DNA of 64,000 bases from Stagnihabitans tardus (GTDB lineage Bacteria > Pseudomonadota > Alphaproteobacteria > Rhodobacterales > Rhodobacteraceae): NCBI RefSeq assembly GCF_009925085.1, contig NZ_JAABNR010000001.1, forward strand, positions 1 through 64,000, in the 5' to 3' direction. The translations under genes and the position numbers were made by a program. Within the stretch, counting starts at the first letter, position 1. Every line of letters begins with the position of its first letter. Under the pieces are notes generated by a model. The model did not search any database. It had not been told where the DNA came from and worked only from the letters and a program-made list of their open reading frames with translations. Of the stretch, positions 46,535 to 55,347 are shown piece by piece.

Positions 46535-47857
46535 TTACCACCGACGTTCATATTTGCGACGCAGATAGATTGCGGCTGCGTTCATCACCACCAGGAAGAC
46601 CAGGAGGACGATGATCGCCCCCGAGGCCCTTTCGACAAAGCCCGGGTCGCCGCGCTGAGTCCAGTTGTAGATCTGCACCGGCAAGGCGGCGGCGGGGTCG
46701 AAAAGCCCCTGCGGCGGCAGTCCGGGGAAGTCCTTGACGAAGGCCACCATGCCGATCAGCAACAGGGGCGCGCTTTCACCAAGCGCCTGGGCCAGGCCGA
46801 TGATCGTGCCGGTCAGGATGCCGGGCGCGGCGAGCGGCAGGACGTGATGGGTCACGGTCTGCAGCTTGGACGCCCCAACCCCCAGCGCCGCATCGCGGAT
46901 CGAGGGCGGCACGGCCTTCAGCGCGGCACGCGTCGGGATGATGATGCGCGGCAGGGTCATCAGCGTCAGCACCAGGCCGCCCACGATGGGGGCCGACTGC
47001 GGCAGGCCCGCAAAGTTGATAAAGATCGCGAGGCCGAGGATACCATAGACGATCGAGGGCACCGCAGCCAGGTTGGCGATATTCACCTCGATGATATCGG
47101 TGAAGGTGTTCTTCGGCGCGAATTCCTCGAGATAGACCGAGGCCGCGACACCGATGGGCAGGGCCAGGCACAGGACGATGACCACCATGTAAAGCGAGCC
47201 AAGGATGGCCACGCCGAGACCCGCGGCCTCGGGTCGCTTGTCGGAGGCATCCGACATGGTCAGGAAACCCGGGTTCAGCTTGACCGCGATCACGCCCGCA
47301 TCGCGCAGCTTGTCCGCCAGGGCCAGCTTTTCGGGCGAGGTGTTCTTGTCGCGCGAGGCGGTCTCCATCGTGACGCGGCCCTTGAAGTAGCCGTCGATCC
47401 GGCCATTGGCCAGGGCCTGGAACTGGATCGTCTGGCCGACCAGCGCCGGATTGGCCAGCACCATGTCGCGCAGGCTTGCACCCGCCTGCTCCGAGATCAT
47501 GTCGCCCAGTTCCTTGGGCTTGACCTCGTGAGCGATGCCCTTGGCCTCGATCTCGGCCGCGAAGGCCTTGTCGATCAGCTTGCCGTAGCCGATGGTCGTG
47601 ACCTTGGCCATTTCGACCGGGTCGAGCTTGCCCGACTTGTCCAAGGTCGCCGCATCCAGCGTCACCGGGAAGGTGATGAAGGTCTGCTTGAAGGCCGGCA
47701 AGCCGGCCGAGAAGATCGAGACCAGGAGCCAGACCAGGGCGGCCAGCGCCAGGGTGATGGCGGTCAGGCCATAGGCACGGAAGCGGCGCTCGGCGGCGTT
47801 GCGGGCCTTGGTGCGCGCATCGGGCATGAGCAGCGGGTGATCGGTCATGTCGGTCAT
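46535..47857 (-). CDS. pstA: PstA, phosphate ABC transporter permease
   Basis: This 440-residue permease is longer than E. coli PstA (296). An inserted region of roughly 150 residues, rich in charged residues, lies between the first membrane segment and the permease core. The core shows [12 protein letters not shown] and the EAA-like [17 protein letters not shown]. The ATG at 47857 overlaps the pstC stop (ATGA). Confidence 0.93.
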   Translation of the reverse strand: MTDMTDHPLLMPDARTKARNAAERRFRAYGLTAITLALAALVWLLVSIFSAGLPAFKQTFITFPVTLDAATLDKSGKLDPVEMAKVTTIGYGKLIDKAFAAEIEAKGIAHEVKPKELGDMISEQAGASLRDMVLANPALVGQTIQFQALANGRIDGYFKGRVTMETASRDKNTSPEKLALADKLRDAGVIAVKLNPGFLTMSDASDKRPEAAGLGVAILGSLYMVVIVLCLALPIGVAASVYLEEFAPKNTFTDIIEVNIANLAAVPSIVYGILGLAIFINFAGLPQSAPIVGGLVLTLMTLPRIIIPTRAALKAVPPSIRDAALGVGASKLQTVTHHVLPLAAPGILTGTIIGLAQALGESAPLLLIGMVAFVKDFPGLPPQGLFDPAAALPVQIYNWTQRGDPGFVERASGAIIVLLVFLVVMNAAAIYLRRKYERRW

Positions 47858-49302
47858 TCGTATTGCTCGCGATATTTGCGCACGATGATCAGCGCGACGA
47901 TGTTCAGGCACAGCGTCAGGGTGAAGAGCGTCAGACCCAGCGCAAAGGCCACGAGGGTCTCGGGCGAGTTGAACTCGGTGTCGCCGGTCAACTGGCTGAC
48001 GATCTTGACCGTGACCGTGGTCATGGCCTCGAAAGGGTTCAGCGAAAGCTGGGCGGCCGCACCGGCGCCAAGGACCACGATCATGGTCTCGCCGATGGCC
48101 CGGGAGGCGGCCAGGAGGATGGCGCCGACGATCCCCGGGAGGGCTGCGGGCAGCACGACCTGGCGGATGGTCTCGGACGGCGTGGCGCCAAGGCCCAAGG
48201 ACCCGTCGCGCAGGGACTGCGGCACGGCATTGATGATGTCGTCACTCAGCGAGGAGACGAAGGGGATGACCATGATCCCCATGACCAGGCCCGCCGTCAT
48301 GACCGAAGACGAGGAATTGCCGATCCCCATCGGAATGGAAATCCAGTCGCGCAGAAGCGGGCCCACGGTGACCAGGGCGAAAAGGCCATAGACGATGGTG
48401 GGAATGCCCGCCAGGATCTCGATGAGGGGCTTCACATAGGCCCGGGTGCGCTTGGAGGCATATTCGGCCAGGTAGACCGCCGAGAAGAGCCCGATCGGCA
48501 CGGCCACGGCCAGCGCGATGGCCGAGACATAGATCGTGCCCCAGATCAGCGGCCAGATGCCAAGGTCGGAGCCTCCGGTGAACTTGGGGTTCCAGGTCAG
48601 GTTGAAGAAGAAATCCCTGAAGTCGTAAAGCCGGAAGAAGTGCAGCGTCTCGGACAGAAGCGACAGGACAATGCCCAAAGTCGTGCCCACCGCGATCAGC
48701 GAGGCGCCGATCAGAAGCCACATCGACAGGGCCTCGGTCGCGTTGCGGGCGCGGAATTCAGGGGTGATGCGGCGCAGGACCAGGACCAGGCCCGCGACGG
48801 CAGCGGCCAGGGTCACGATGGACAGGCCGATGCGCGAGGTCCGCAGCGCCTCACGCGAGGCTTGGGCCGCGAGGATCGTGTCGGGGGTCGGCGCGCCGCC
48901 CTGGGCCACGCCCACATCCTTCAGCGCGGCGGCCAGGGCATCGGGCGAGGCCAAAAGCGGGGCCAGTTCGGTGCCGCGCGCCTCGAGCTGGTTCAGCCCG
49001 TCGGCGATGCGGCCCACATCGGACATGATCAGGTCCATCGTGCTGCCGTCGGGGACATCGCTGGGCTTCAGCTGCGACAGGGCCGCGCCGCGGATGGCGA
49101 AGCCCTCGAAGATCAGCCACAGGATCAGGATGACGGCGGCGGGGACCAGGACCGACATGGCGGTCAGGCGGCCATGGAAGGCGGGCAAGGAGTGCAAGCG
49201 GCGCGCATCGCCCCCGGCACTGGCCACGGCGCGGGTCCGGGCAACAAGGTAACCGGCCGTCGCAAGGGCCAGAAGGATCAGGGAAAGCAGGCCGATGCTC
49301 AT
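47854..49302 (-). CDS. pstC: PstC, phosphate ABC transporter permease
   Basis: This 482-residue permease has an extended N-terminal part containing two early membrane segments and a large loop, as in many alphaproteobacteria. The permease core includes IWGTIYVSAIALAVAVPIGL and the cytoplasmic loop QSLRDGSLGLGATPSET. It forms the channel with PstA. Start MSIGLLSLILLALA follows the hairpin downstream of pstS. Confidence 0.94.
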   Translation of the reverse strand: MSIGLLSLILLALATAGYLVARTRAVASAGGDARRLHSLPAFHGRLTAMSVLVPAAVILILWLIFEGFAIRGAALSQLKPSDVPDGSTMDLIMSDVGRIADGLNQLEARGTELAPLLASPDALAAALKDVGVAQGGAPTPDTILAAQASREALRTSRIGLSIVTLAAAVAGLVLVLRRITPEFRARNATEALSMWLLIGASLIAVGTTLGIVLSLLSETLHFFRLYDFRDFFFNLTWNPKFTGGSDLGIWPLIWGTIYVSAIALAVAVPIGLFSAVYLAEYASKRTRAYVKPLIEILAGIPTIVYGLFALVTVGPLLRDWISIPMGIGNSSSSVMTAGLVMGIMVIPFVSSLSDDIINAVPQSLRDGSLGLGATPSETIRQVVLPAALPGIVGAILLAASRAIGETMIVVLGAGAAAQLSLNPFEAMTTVTVKIVSQLTGDTEFNSPETLVAFALGLTLFTLTLCLNIVALIIVRKYREQYE

Positions 49303-49325
49303 GGCGCGGTCTCGAATTGAAGGAA

Positions 49326-49352
49326 GCGGGAGGGCGCAGACCGCCCTCCCGC
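49326..49352 (-). terminator. Stem-loop between pstS and pstC
   Basis: The 11-base perfect stem GCGGGAGGGCG/CGCCCTCCCGC with a five-base loop and no T tract sits 8 bases after the pstS stop on the minus strand. It is probably a leaky terminator or 3' stabiliser that lets pstS exceed pstCAB. Confidence 0.65.
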
Positions 49353-49359
49353 CAGGGTC

Positions 49360-50415
49360 TTATTGCAGCGGAGCCATCACTTCTTCGGCGTCGATCATGG
49401 CGCGAACCTTCTCGACTTCCGGATCCGCGACCAGGCCATAGGCCACCAGGGCGCCATCAGCGCCGACCATGTCCTCGGACAGGAAGAACTGGAGATATTC
49501 CTTCAGGCCGGGGATCACGCCGATATGCTGCTTCTTCACATACATGAAGAGCGGGCGCGACACCGGGTAGTCACCCGAAGCGATGGTCTCGACCGAGGGG
49601 ACCACACCGTTGATCGTGGCGACCTTCAGCTTGTCGGTGTTGTTCTCGTAGAACGAGAGACCGAAGACGCCGACGGCCTGCTTGTTGGCATCCAGGCGCG
49701 AGAGGGTCTCGGTATAGTCGCCGTCGATCTCGACCTGGACACCATCGGTGCGCAGGGTGTGGCAGGCCTTCAGCGCATTGGCGCCCTTTTCCTTGTCGTC
49801 GGCGCCTTCGGCCGTGGCGAGGTAGAGGTCATAGGCGCCGGTGGCCTTGCAGCCTTCTTCCAGGAGCTTGATGTCGAAGACTTCGCGCGTGCCGTGCTTG
49901 GAGCCGGGGATCAGCATCAGGATGTCTTGCGCCGGGAAAGCGGCGTCCACATCGGTCCAGGTCTTGGCGGCGTTGTCAGCCAGGGCGCCGTCCTTGGCAA
50001 CCTTGGCGCCGATGGCCGAGTAGACGGCCGCCGGGGTCAGGGCGAAGTCGGGGCCAGCGATGTCCGAGGCGAAGACGATGCCGTCATAGCCGATGCGGAT
50101 TTCCATGATGTCGGTCACGCCATTGGCGGCGCAGGTGTCGATGTCCGACTGCTTGATCTTGGAGGAGGAGTTGGCGATGTCGATCGTGTCTTCGCCGACG
50201 CCCTTGCACAGGGCCGCACGGCCCGCGCCCGAACCGCCACCCTCGACCACCGGGGTCGGGAAGCTGCCCTGCTCGCCGAAGGCTTCGGCGACGATGGTCG
50301 CATAGGGCAGAACGGTCGAGGACCCAGCGATCTGCAGCTGGTCACGGGCCGAAGCCACGACGGTCGAGGCCGCGAGGATCGCCAGGGCCGAGACGGAAAC
50401 TTTGGTGAAAGACAT
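49360..50415 (-). CDS. pstS: PstS, periplasmic phosphate-binding protein
   Basis: This 351-residue precursor has a signal peptide (FTKVSVSALAILAASTVVASA, cleaved before RDQLQI). GSSTVLPYATIVAEAF and GGGSGAGRAALCKGVGEDTID form the phosphate-binding loops. Start MSFTKVSV follows GGAG by six bases. A Pho box lies about 85 bases upstream. Confidence 0.96.
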   Translation of the reverse strand: MSFTKVSVSALAILAASTVVASARDQLQIAGSSTVLPYATIVAEAFGEQGSFPTPVVEGGGSGAGRAALCKGVGEDTIDIANSSSKIKQSDIDTCAANGVTDIMEIRIGYDGIVFASDIAGPDFALTPAAVYSAIGAKVAKDGALADNAAKTWTDVDAAFPAQDILMLIPGSKHGTREVFDIKLLEEGCKATGAYDLYLATAEGADDKEKGANALKACHTLRTDGVQVEIDGDYTETLSRLDANKQAVGVFGLSFYENNTDKLKVATINGVVPSVETIASGDYPVSRPLFMYVKKQHIGVIPGLKEYLQFFLSEDMVGADGALVAYGLVADPEVEKVRAMIDAEEVMAPLQ

Positions 50416-50498
50416 GAGCATCTCCAAGTGATCCGGTGACCGTGTGTCACCGTTGAGGCCCGTCTAATGCGCCTCGACTGCGCTTTTGCGACGGATTT

Positions 50499-50516
50499 GT
50501 AACAGTCTCATGACAG
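50499..50516 (-). promoter_or_regulatory. Pho box upstream of pstS
   Basis: On the minus strand, CTGTCAT-GAGA-CTGTTAC is an almost perfect PhoB site (two CTGTCAT-type repeats with an 11-base period). It would let PhoB activate pstS-pstCAB-phoU-phoB in low phosphate. The rest of the 294-base phoR-pstS gap holds no gene. Confidence 0.87.
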
Positions 50517-50709
50517 CGCCCTGCCCCGGCCCGGATTTTGTCACCCCGGGGCAAGGTCCGTGACAGGCCCGGCCTGATGGAACCGGCCAGGGGGCGAGAC
50601 CCGATCCGGGAAGATCCTGGAACATGTGGAAAAGGCGCGGCAATCGCGGGAGGGCTTCAGGGCCTTGCAAACCTGGGCGCATGAAAGGCCCGGGGGCCTG
50701 GCGCCCCCC

Positions 50710-51729
50710 TCAGCCCATCGGCAAGAGCAGGGTAAAGGTCGAGCCCCGTCCGATCTCGCTTTCGATCACCAGCTTGCCGCCGTGGCGATGGGCGATGTGC
50801 TTGACGATGGCCAGGCCAAGCCCCGTGCCGCCCTTCTCGCGAGAGCGGTGGCTGTCGACGCGGTAGAATCGCTCGGCCAGGCGCGGCAGGTGGTGCGATT
50901 CGATGCCCTCGCCCTGGTCGGTCACCGCAAAACGCAGGAGCGGCCGGCGCGGCCCCTCCTCCACGGCCAGGCGCGCGGTCACCACCTTGTCCGCCCCGCC
51001 ATACTTGATCGCATTCTCGATCAGGTTGGTGGCCACCTGGGTGATCTGGTCGGGGTCCACCGCGATCTCGATCGGCTGGTCGAAGCCCTGAAGGTCCAGC
51101 TTGACCCGCGCAGTCTCGGCCTGGGGGCGCAGGGAATGGGCGGCGGAACGGATCAACAGCGTCACGTCATGGCGGTCGGTCGGTCGCTGGCGCTCTTTCG
51201 TCTCGACGCGTGACAGGTTCAGAAGGTCGCGCACCAGGCGGACCATGCGCTCGGCCTCGGTCTGCATGATGGCGAGGAACCGGTCGCGGGCGGCGGCATC
51301 CTCGCGCGCGGGGCCGCGCAGGGTCTCGATGAAGCCCAGGACCGAGGTCAGGGGGGTGCGCAGCTCATGGCTGACATTGGCGACGAAATCGCGGCGCATC
51401 TGGTCCATGCGCTCGCGGTCGGTCAGGTCCTGGAAGGTGCAAAGCACGAAATCCCCAACCTTGGCCGCCGTCATGCGGTGGATGACCTCGTGACTGGCGC
51501 GGGGAATCACGTGGCGCGCCTCGGACCGGCGGCCAGCCCAGGCCTCGGCGATGGCCGTGAGAATCTCGGGGTGGCGCAGCACGAAGGCCTGGTGGCGCCC
51601 GGCGATCCCCGCGCCCAAAAGCGCTTCGGCTGCCGGATTGGCCCCCACCAGCCGCTCATCCCGACCGACAAGCAGCGCAGGATCGGGCATTGCGGCCAGA
51701 AATTCGCGCAGGAAGGCCTCGTTCGGCAT
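50710..51729 (-). CDS. phoR: PhoR, phosphate sensor kinase (no membrane segment)
   Basis: This 339-residue histidine kinase has an N-terminal PAS-like region (residues 1-100), HisKA with His121 (VANVSHELRTPLTSV), and HATPase boxes NLIENAIKYG and GTGLGLAIVKHIA. No transmembrane segment is seen, unlike E. coli PhoR. Placement before pstS and with PhoU suggests phosphate sensing through the Pst-PhoU complex. Confidence 0.9.
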   Translation of the reverse strand: MPNEAFLREFLAAMPDPALLVGRDERLVGANPAAEALLGAGIAGRHQAFVLRHPEILTAIAEAWAGRRSEARHVIPRASHEVIHRMTAAKVGDFVLCTFQDLTDRERMDQMRRDFVANVSHELRTPLTSVLGFIETLRGPAREDAAARDRFLAIMQTEAERMVRLVRDLLNLSRVETKERQRPTDRHDVTLLIRSAAHSLRPQAETARVKLDLQGFDQPIEIAVDPDQITQVATNLIENAIKYGGADKVVTARLAVEEGPRRPLLRFAVTDQGEGIESHHLPRLAERFYRVDSHRSREKGGTGLGLAIVKHIAHRHGGKLVIESEIGRGSTFTLLLPMG

Positions 51730-51866
51730 GGTTTTTTACTTTCCGTTCGTTAAACTATTGTGACTTGTGAAGCCCAGTTGAGCGGTTCATTTCGCCTGTA
51801 GCGACCAAAGCATGGAAGTTTTGTGACCGCAGGTTGAAACTTCCCGAGCCACAAGATGATTCGACC

Positions 51867-52235
51867 ATGACCAAGCCCCCCGTCGTCCTTTATCCAAGAC
51901 TTGCCGAACTTCCCGCCCTGCGGGAAGAGCGCGTTCTGGCCCTGGATTGCCAGGAGCTCTTGGCGCCCAAGGGGCCGATCCCGCTGACCCATGCCGTGAT
52001 GCGCCCCAGCAGCGACCTTTCGGCGGCACTCTTGGCCGAGTTGCGCCCTGACCGCATCGTCCTGCCGCTGTTCACCGGCAGTTGCGATGCAATGACCGTG
52101 GTCGAGCAGCTCGAGGCGCTGCGCTATGCGGGCAAGATCGTGGTAATCGCCCCGCCCCTGCCGAAACCGACCCTGGTCGAGCGCGAGTTGCGCGGCGCTG
52201 GGCCGGGTGACCGGCTGACCCTGGTCACGCCATAG
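51867..52235 (+). CDS. Small protein of unknown function, possibly receiver-like
   Basis: This 122-residue protein alternates hydrophobic strands and helices ([36 protein letters not shown]). The layout recalls a CheY-like fold with no obvious phosphoacceptor in the usual context; this is inference. The ATG at 51867 is chosen; the frame is open from TTG at 51834. It diverges from phoR and overlaps the convergent luciferase-like gene by 11 bases. Confidence 0.6.
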   Translation: MTKPPVVLYPRLAELPALREERVLALDCQELLAPKGPIPLTHAVMRPSSDLSAALLAELRPDRIVLPLFTGSCDAMTVVEQLEALRYAGKIVVIAPPLPKPTLVERELRGAGPGDRLTLVTP

Positions 52236-53223
52236 CGGCCTCGGCGCCAAGCTCCTGCATCGCCCGCGCGCCACGGCGAAAGCTGTCGAGCCGGGCTTCG
52301 TGGGAATGGGTCATGCCGGTCAGGATGACCTCGTCGGGGCGGTGACGGGCGATGAGCTCGGCCAGCCGCGCCCTGATCGTCTCATCGGATCCCACGGCAG
52401 AGCAGCCCAGGACCTTTTCGACCTCGGCCCTCTGGGAGGCGGGGATCTCGGAGAGATCATGGGTCGGCGCCGGAAGCCGCCCGGGCCGCCCCTGGCGCAG
52501 CCGCGCAAAGGCCAGGAGCTGGGAGGAGCGCAGGAACTGGGCCTGCGCATCGGTCTCGGCGGCGCAAAGCCCGATGGCCATCATGGCATGGGGCGCGCTC
52601 AGCCATTGCGAAGGGCGGAAATGGGTGCGGTAAAGGTAGAAGGCCTCGTCCAGCTGGAAAGGGGCGAAGTGGCTGGCAAAGGCGTAAGGCAGGCCCAGAT
52701 GCGCCGCGACCTGGGCGCCATAGGTCGAGGAGCCGAGGATATAGAGCGGCACCTTGGCACCCTCTCCGGGGAAGGCATGGATGCGGGCCTCGGGGTGCGG
52801 GTCGTCCAGGTAGTGCAAGAGCTCGACCACGTCTTGCGGGAAATCATCGGGGTCCATGGCGCGGCGGAGGGCCCTTGCCGTGGCGCCATCGGTTCCGGGC
52901 GCGCGGCCAAGGCCAAGATCGATGCGGCCGGGGTAAAGCGCCTCGAGCGTGCCGAATTGCTCGGCGATGACATAGGGCGCGTGGTTGGGCAGCATGATGC
53001 CCCCCGCGCCGACGCGGATATGCTTGGTGGCCGCCGCGACATGGCCGATGACGACGGCGGTGGCGGCTGAGGCGATGCCGGGCATGCCGTGATGCTCGGC
53101 CAGCCAGAAGCGGTGGTATCCCCAGACTTCGGCATGTTGGGCAAGGTCGGCGGTTTGGGCCAGGGCCTGGGCCGCGGTCTGGCCCTCGGCCACGGGGGCG
53201 AGGTCGAGGAGGGAATAGCGCAT
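52225..53223 (-). CDS. LLM-class (luciferase-like) flavin oxidoreductase
   Basis: This 332-residue bacterial-luciferase-like monooxygenase resembles the YhbW/MsnO8 type. Blocks include [46 protein letters not shown] (parts) and [15 protein letters not shown]. It would use reduced FMN and oxygen; the substrate is unknown. The start is preceded by AAAGGGG. Confidence 0.88.
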   Translation of the reverse strand: MRYSLLDLAPVAEGQTAAQALAQTADLAQHAEVWGYHRFWLAEHHGMPGIASAATAVVIGHVAAATKHIRVGAGGIMLPNHAPYVIAEQFGTLEALYPGRIDLGLGRAPGTDGATARALRRAMDPDDFPQDVVELLHYLDDPHPEARIHAFPGEGAKVPLYILGSSTYGAQVAAHLGLPYAFASHFAPFQLDEAFYLYRTHFRPSQWLSAPHAMMAIGLCAAETDAQAQFLRSSQLLAFARLRQGRPGRLPAPTHDLSEIPASQRAEVEKVLGCSAVGSDETIRARLAELIARHRPDEVILTGMTHSHEARLDSFRRGARAMQELGAEAAMA

Positions 53224-53326
53224 GGAAAGGACCCCTTTCAGTCCGGAGATATGCCTATTGCGCGCGGATGCAAGGGAAGACCTGCCGGGGAGCGGGCGGC
53301 GATTTCCCCGCGCAGGCCGGTCTCTT

Positions 53327-53396
53327 GCCGAACCCCCGGGAGGGTTTCACACCCTCCCAGACCCTCCCGTGGAATATTTGTGCCAAGCTGAAAGGG
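53327..53396 (+). repeat. TTCAC-loop hairpin plus repeat core
   Basis: The hairpin GGGAGGGT-TTCAC-ACCCTCCC (53338-53358) is followed by a core with CCCGTGGAATATTTGTGCC and TGAAAG (53366-53396). It lies between two divergent genes, unlike most copies. The remaining leader up to 53459 shows nothing else. Confidence 0.7.
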
Positions 53397-53459
53397 GAAG
53401 AGGCGCGGCCTTGACGGGCTTGGCCTTGGCGGATCAGGGTGCCGAAGAACGGAGCCCCC

Positions 53460-53906
53460 ATGCGCCCATCCTTCCCGCGTTTCGCCATCTTCGCCGCCCT
53501 CCTGACCGCCGCGCCCGCCTTGGGGGAGGCCCAAGCGCCCCCACCAGAGGTGGAGTCTTTGGCCGAGGCGACCTGCAAGGCGGAGGAGTTCTGCGAGGCG
53601 ACCGAGGTGCAGATGTTCCCGGACGGTGGGGCGGCGTTCCTTTGGCTGGTGGGCGGCTGCGGCGTGCAGAATTGCCCGACCCTGATCCTGGTGCAGGACG
53701 GGGGGAACTGGAGGGTCACGGACCCTGCGCTCTCCACCCCGCCGGGCTCGGCTGCCTGGCTGGAGAAGGGCGACCTGGTCTTCGAGGGTCCGACAGGTTT
53801 CACCACGTCGGGCAAGCCCCGTTGCCTCCTGTTCTGGCATTGGACGGGCACGGAGTTGCAGCAGACCGATGCCTATCTCACGTCCGAGACCTGCGCTGTC
53901 GATTAG
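53460..53906 (+). CDS. Exported small protein of unknown function
   Basis: This 148-residue protein has a signal peptide (FAIFAALLTAAPALGEA). The mature part has six cysteines, including CKAEEFC and CGVQNC pairs, suggesting disulfides in the periplasm. No known family was recognised. Start MRPSFPRFAIF is chosen over the GTG at 53439 because it gives a proper signal peptide. Confidence 0.65.
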   Translation: MRPSFPRFAIFAALLTAAPALGEAQAPPPEVESLAEATCKAEEFCEATEVQMFPDGGAAFLWLVGGCGVQNCPTLILVQDGGNWRVTDPALSTPPGSAAWLEKGDLVFEGPTGFTTSGKPRCLLFWHWTGTELQQTDAYLTSETCAVD

Positions 53907-53908
53907 GG

Positions 53909-54007
53909 AACCCGGGGTATACCCCGGGCTACGCAAGCTGCATGAGAGCGCCCCTGTCTTTCCCGGCGCTCTGTGTCCACCGCGTAGCCCGGGGTATACC
54001 CCGGGTT
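53909..54007. repeat. Exact 26-base inverted repeat between convergent genes
   Basis: AACCCGGGGTATACCCCGGG followed by CTACGC (53909-53934) recurs as its exact reverse complement at 53982-54007. Each arm is itself palindromic around GTATAC. A further stem AGAGCGC/GCGCTCT lies in the loop. It begins three bases after one stop and ends 10 bases before the preA stop, so it could act as a two-way terminator. Related strings occur at 32168-32192 and 58800-58825. Confidence 0.75.
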
Positions 54008-54017
54008 CGCCGCCCGG

Positions 54018-55313
54018 TTACTCCGCCGCCACCGAGGGGTTGTTCGGATGGGTCGTCCAGTTGGCATAATCGCCCACCTGGCGGCCCGTGCGGGGGTCGG
54101 TGGCGCCTTTGGGCATCTCGACCATGGTGATGCAATTGTCCACCGGGCAGACATTGACGCAGAGGTTGCAGGCGACGCATTCCTCGTCCTTGACCGTGAA
54201 GGTCCGGTCCGGGCTCATGGCGATGGCCTGGTGCGAGGTGTCCTCGCAGGCCGCATAGCAGCGCCCGCACTTGATGCAGTCGTCCTGGTTGATCTGCGCC
54301 TTGGTGACGTAGTTCAGGTTCAGGAACTGCCAGTCGGTGACATTGGGCGTGGCGCGGCCCACGAGGTCGGAGAGCGCGATCCCCTTGTCGTCCAGGTATT
54401 CCGACAGGCCCGAGATCATCTCCTGCACGACCTTGAAGCCATAGGTCATGGCCGCCGTGCAGACCTGCACATTGCCGGCGCCAAGGGCCAGGAACTCTGC
54501 CGCGTCGCGCCAGGTCGTGACGCCGCCGATGCCGGAGATCGGCAACCCGCGGGTCAAGGGGTTGCGCGCGATCTCGGCCACCATGTTCAGCGCAATGGGC
54601 TTCACGGCGGGGCCGCAATAGCCGCCATGGGTGCCCTTGCCGTCGATGGTGGGCTGAGGCGCAAAGAGGTCCAGGTCGACGGAGGTGATCGAGTTGATCG
54701 TGTTGATCAGCGAGACCGCATCGGCGCCGCCCCGATGCGCGGCCTCGGCGGGCTTGCGGATATCGCTGATATTGGGCGTCAGCTTCACGATACAGGGCAT
54801 GCGGGAGTGTTTCTTCACCCAGCGCGTGACCATCTCGATATATTCCGGCACCTGGCCCACCGCGCTTCCCATGCCGCGTTCGGCCATGCCATGCGGACAG
54901 CCGAAGTTCAGCTCCACCCCATCGGCCTCGGTATCCTCGATGCGGTGGAGGATGTCCTTCCAGGACTCCTCGTCACAGGGCACCATCAGCGAGATCACCA
55001 GGGCCCGGTCGCGCCACTTGCGCTTGACCATCTTGATCTCGTCGAGGTTCACCTGCAGCGGGCGGTCGGTGATCAGCTCGATGTTGTTGAGGCCCAGGAG
55101 CCTGCGATCCGCCCCCCAGATCGCGCCGTAACGCGGGCCCGAGACGTTGACGACCGGAGGCCCTTCGCTCCCGAGGGTCTTCCAGACCACCCCGCCCCAG
55201 CCCGCCTCATAGGCGCGCTCGACGTTATAGGCCTTGTCGGTCGGCGGCGCGGAGGCCAGCCAGAAGGGGTTGGGGGATTTGATGCCGATGAAATCAGACG
55301 AAAGATTTGCCAT
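54018..55313 (-). CDS. preA: PreA, NAD-dependent dihydropyrimidine dehydrogenase subunit
   Basis: This 431-residue protein has an FMN-binding dihydroorotate-dehydrogenase-like barrel (VSGPRYGAIWG, NFGCPHGMAERGMG) followed by two C-terminal [4Fe-4S] motifs (CIKCGRCYAAC and CVACNLCVNVC). With PreT it reduces uracil and thymine to dihydropyrimidines. It lies 24 bases after preT. Confidence 0.93.
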   Translation of the reverse strand: MANLSSDFIGIKSPNPFWLASAPPTDKAYNVERAYEAGWGGVVWKTLGSEGPPVVNVSGPRYGAIWGADRRLLGLNNIELITDRPLQVNLDEIKMVKRKWRDRALVISLMVPCDEESWKDILHRIEDTEADGVELNFGCPHGMAERGMGSAVGQVPEYIEMVTRWVKKHSRMPCIVKLTPNISDIRKPAEAAHRGGADAVSLINTINSITSVDLDLFAPQPTIDGKGTHGGYCGPAVKPIALNMVAEIARNPLTRGLPISGIGGVTTWRDAAEFLALGAGNVQVCTAAMTYGFKVVQEMISGLSEYLDDKGIALSDLVGRATPNVTDWQFLNLNYVTKAQINQDDCIKCGRCYAACEDTSHQAIAMSPDRTFTVKDEECVACNLCVNVCPVDNCITMVEMPKGATDPRTGRQVGDYANWTTHPNNPSVAAE

Positions 55314-55327
55314 TTCCGTTACCTCGT

Positions 55328-55347
55328 AGGGTGCGCTTCAGCGCACC
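55328..55347 (-). repeat. Hairpin repeat containing the preT stop codon
   Basis: On the minus strand GGTGCGCTGAAGCGCACCCT matches the string after icd (32134). The preT stop TGA is in the hairpin loop, and the codons before it come from the repeat. It separates preT from preA. Confidence 0.6.
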
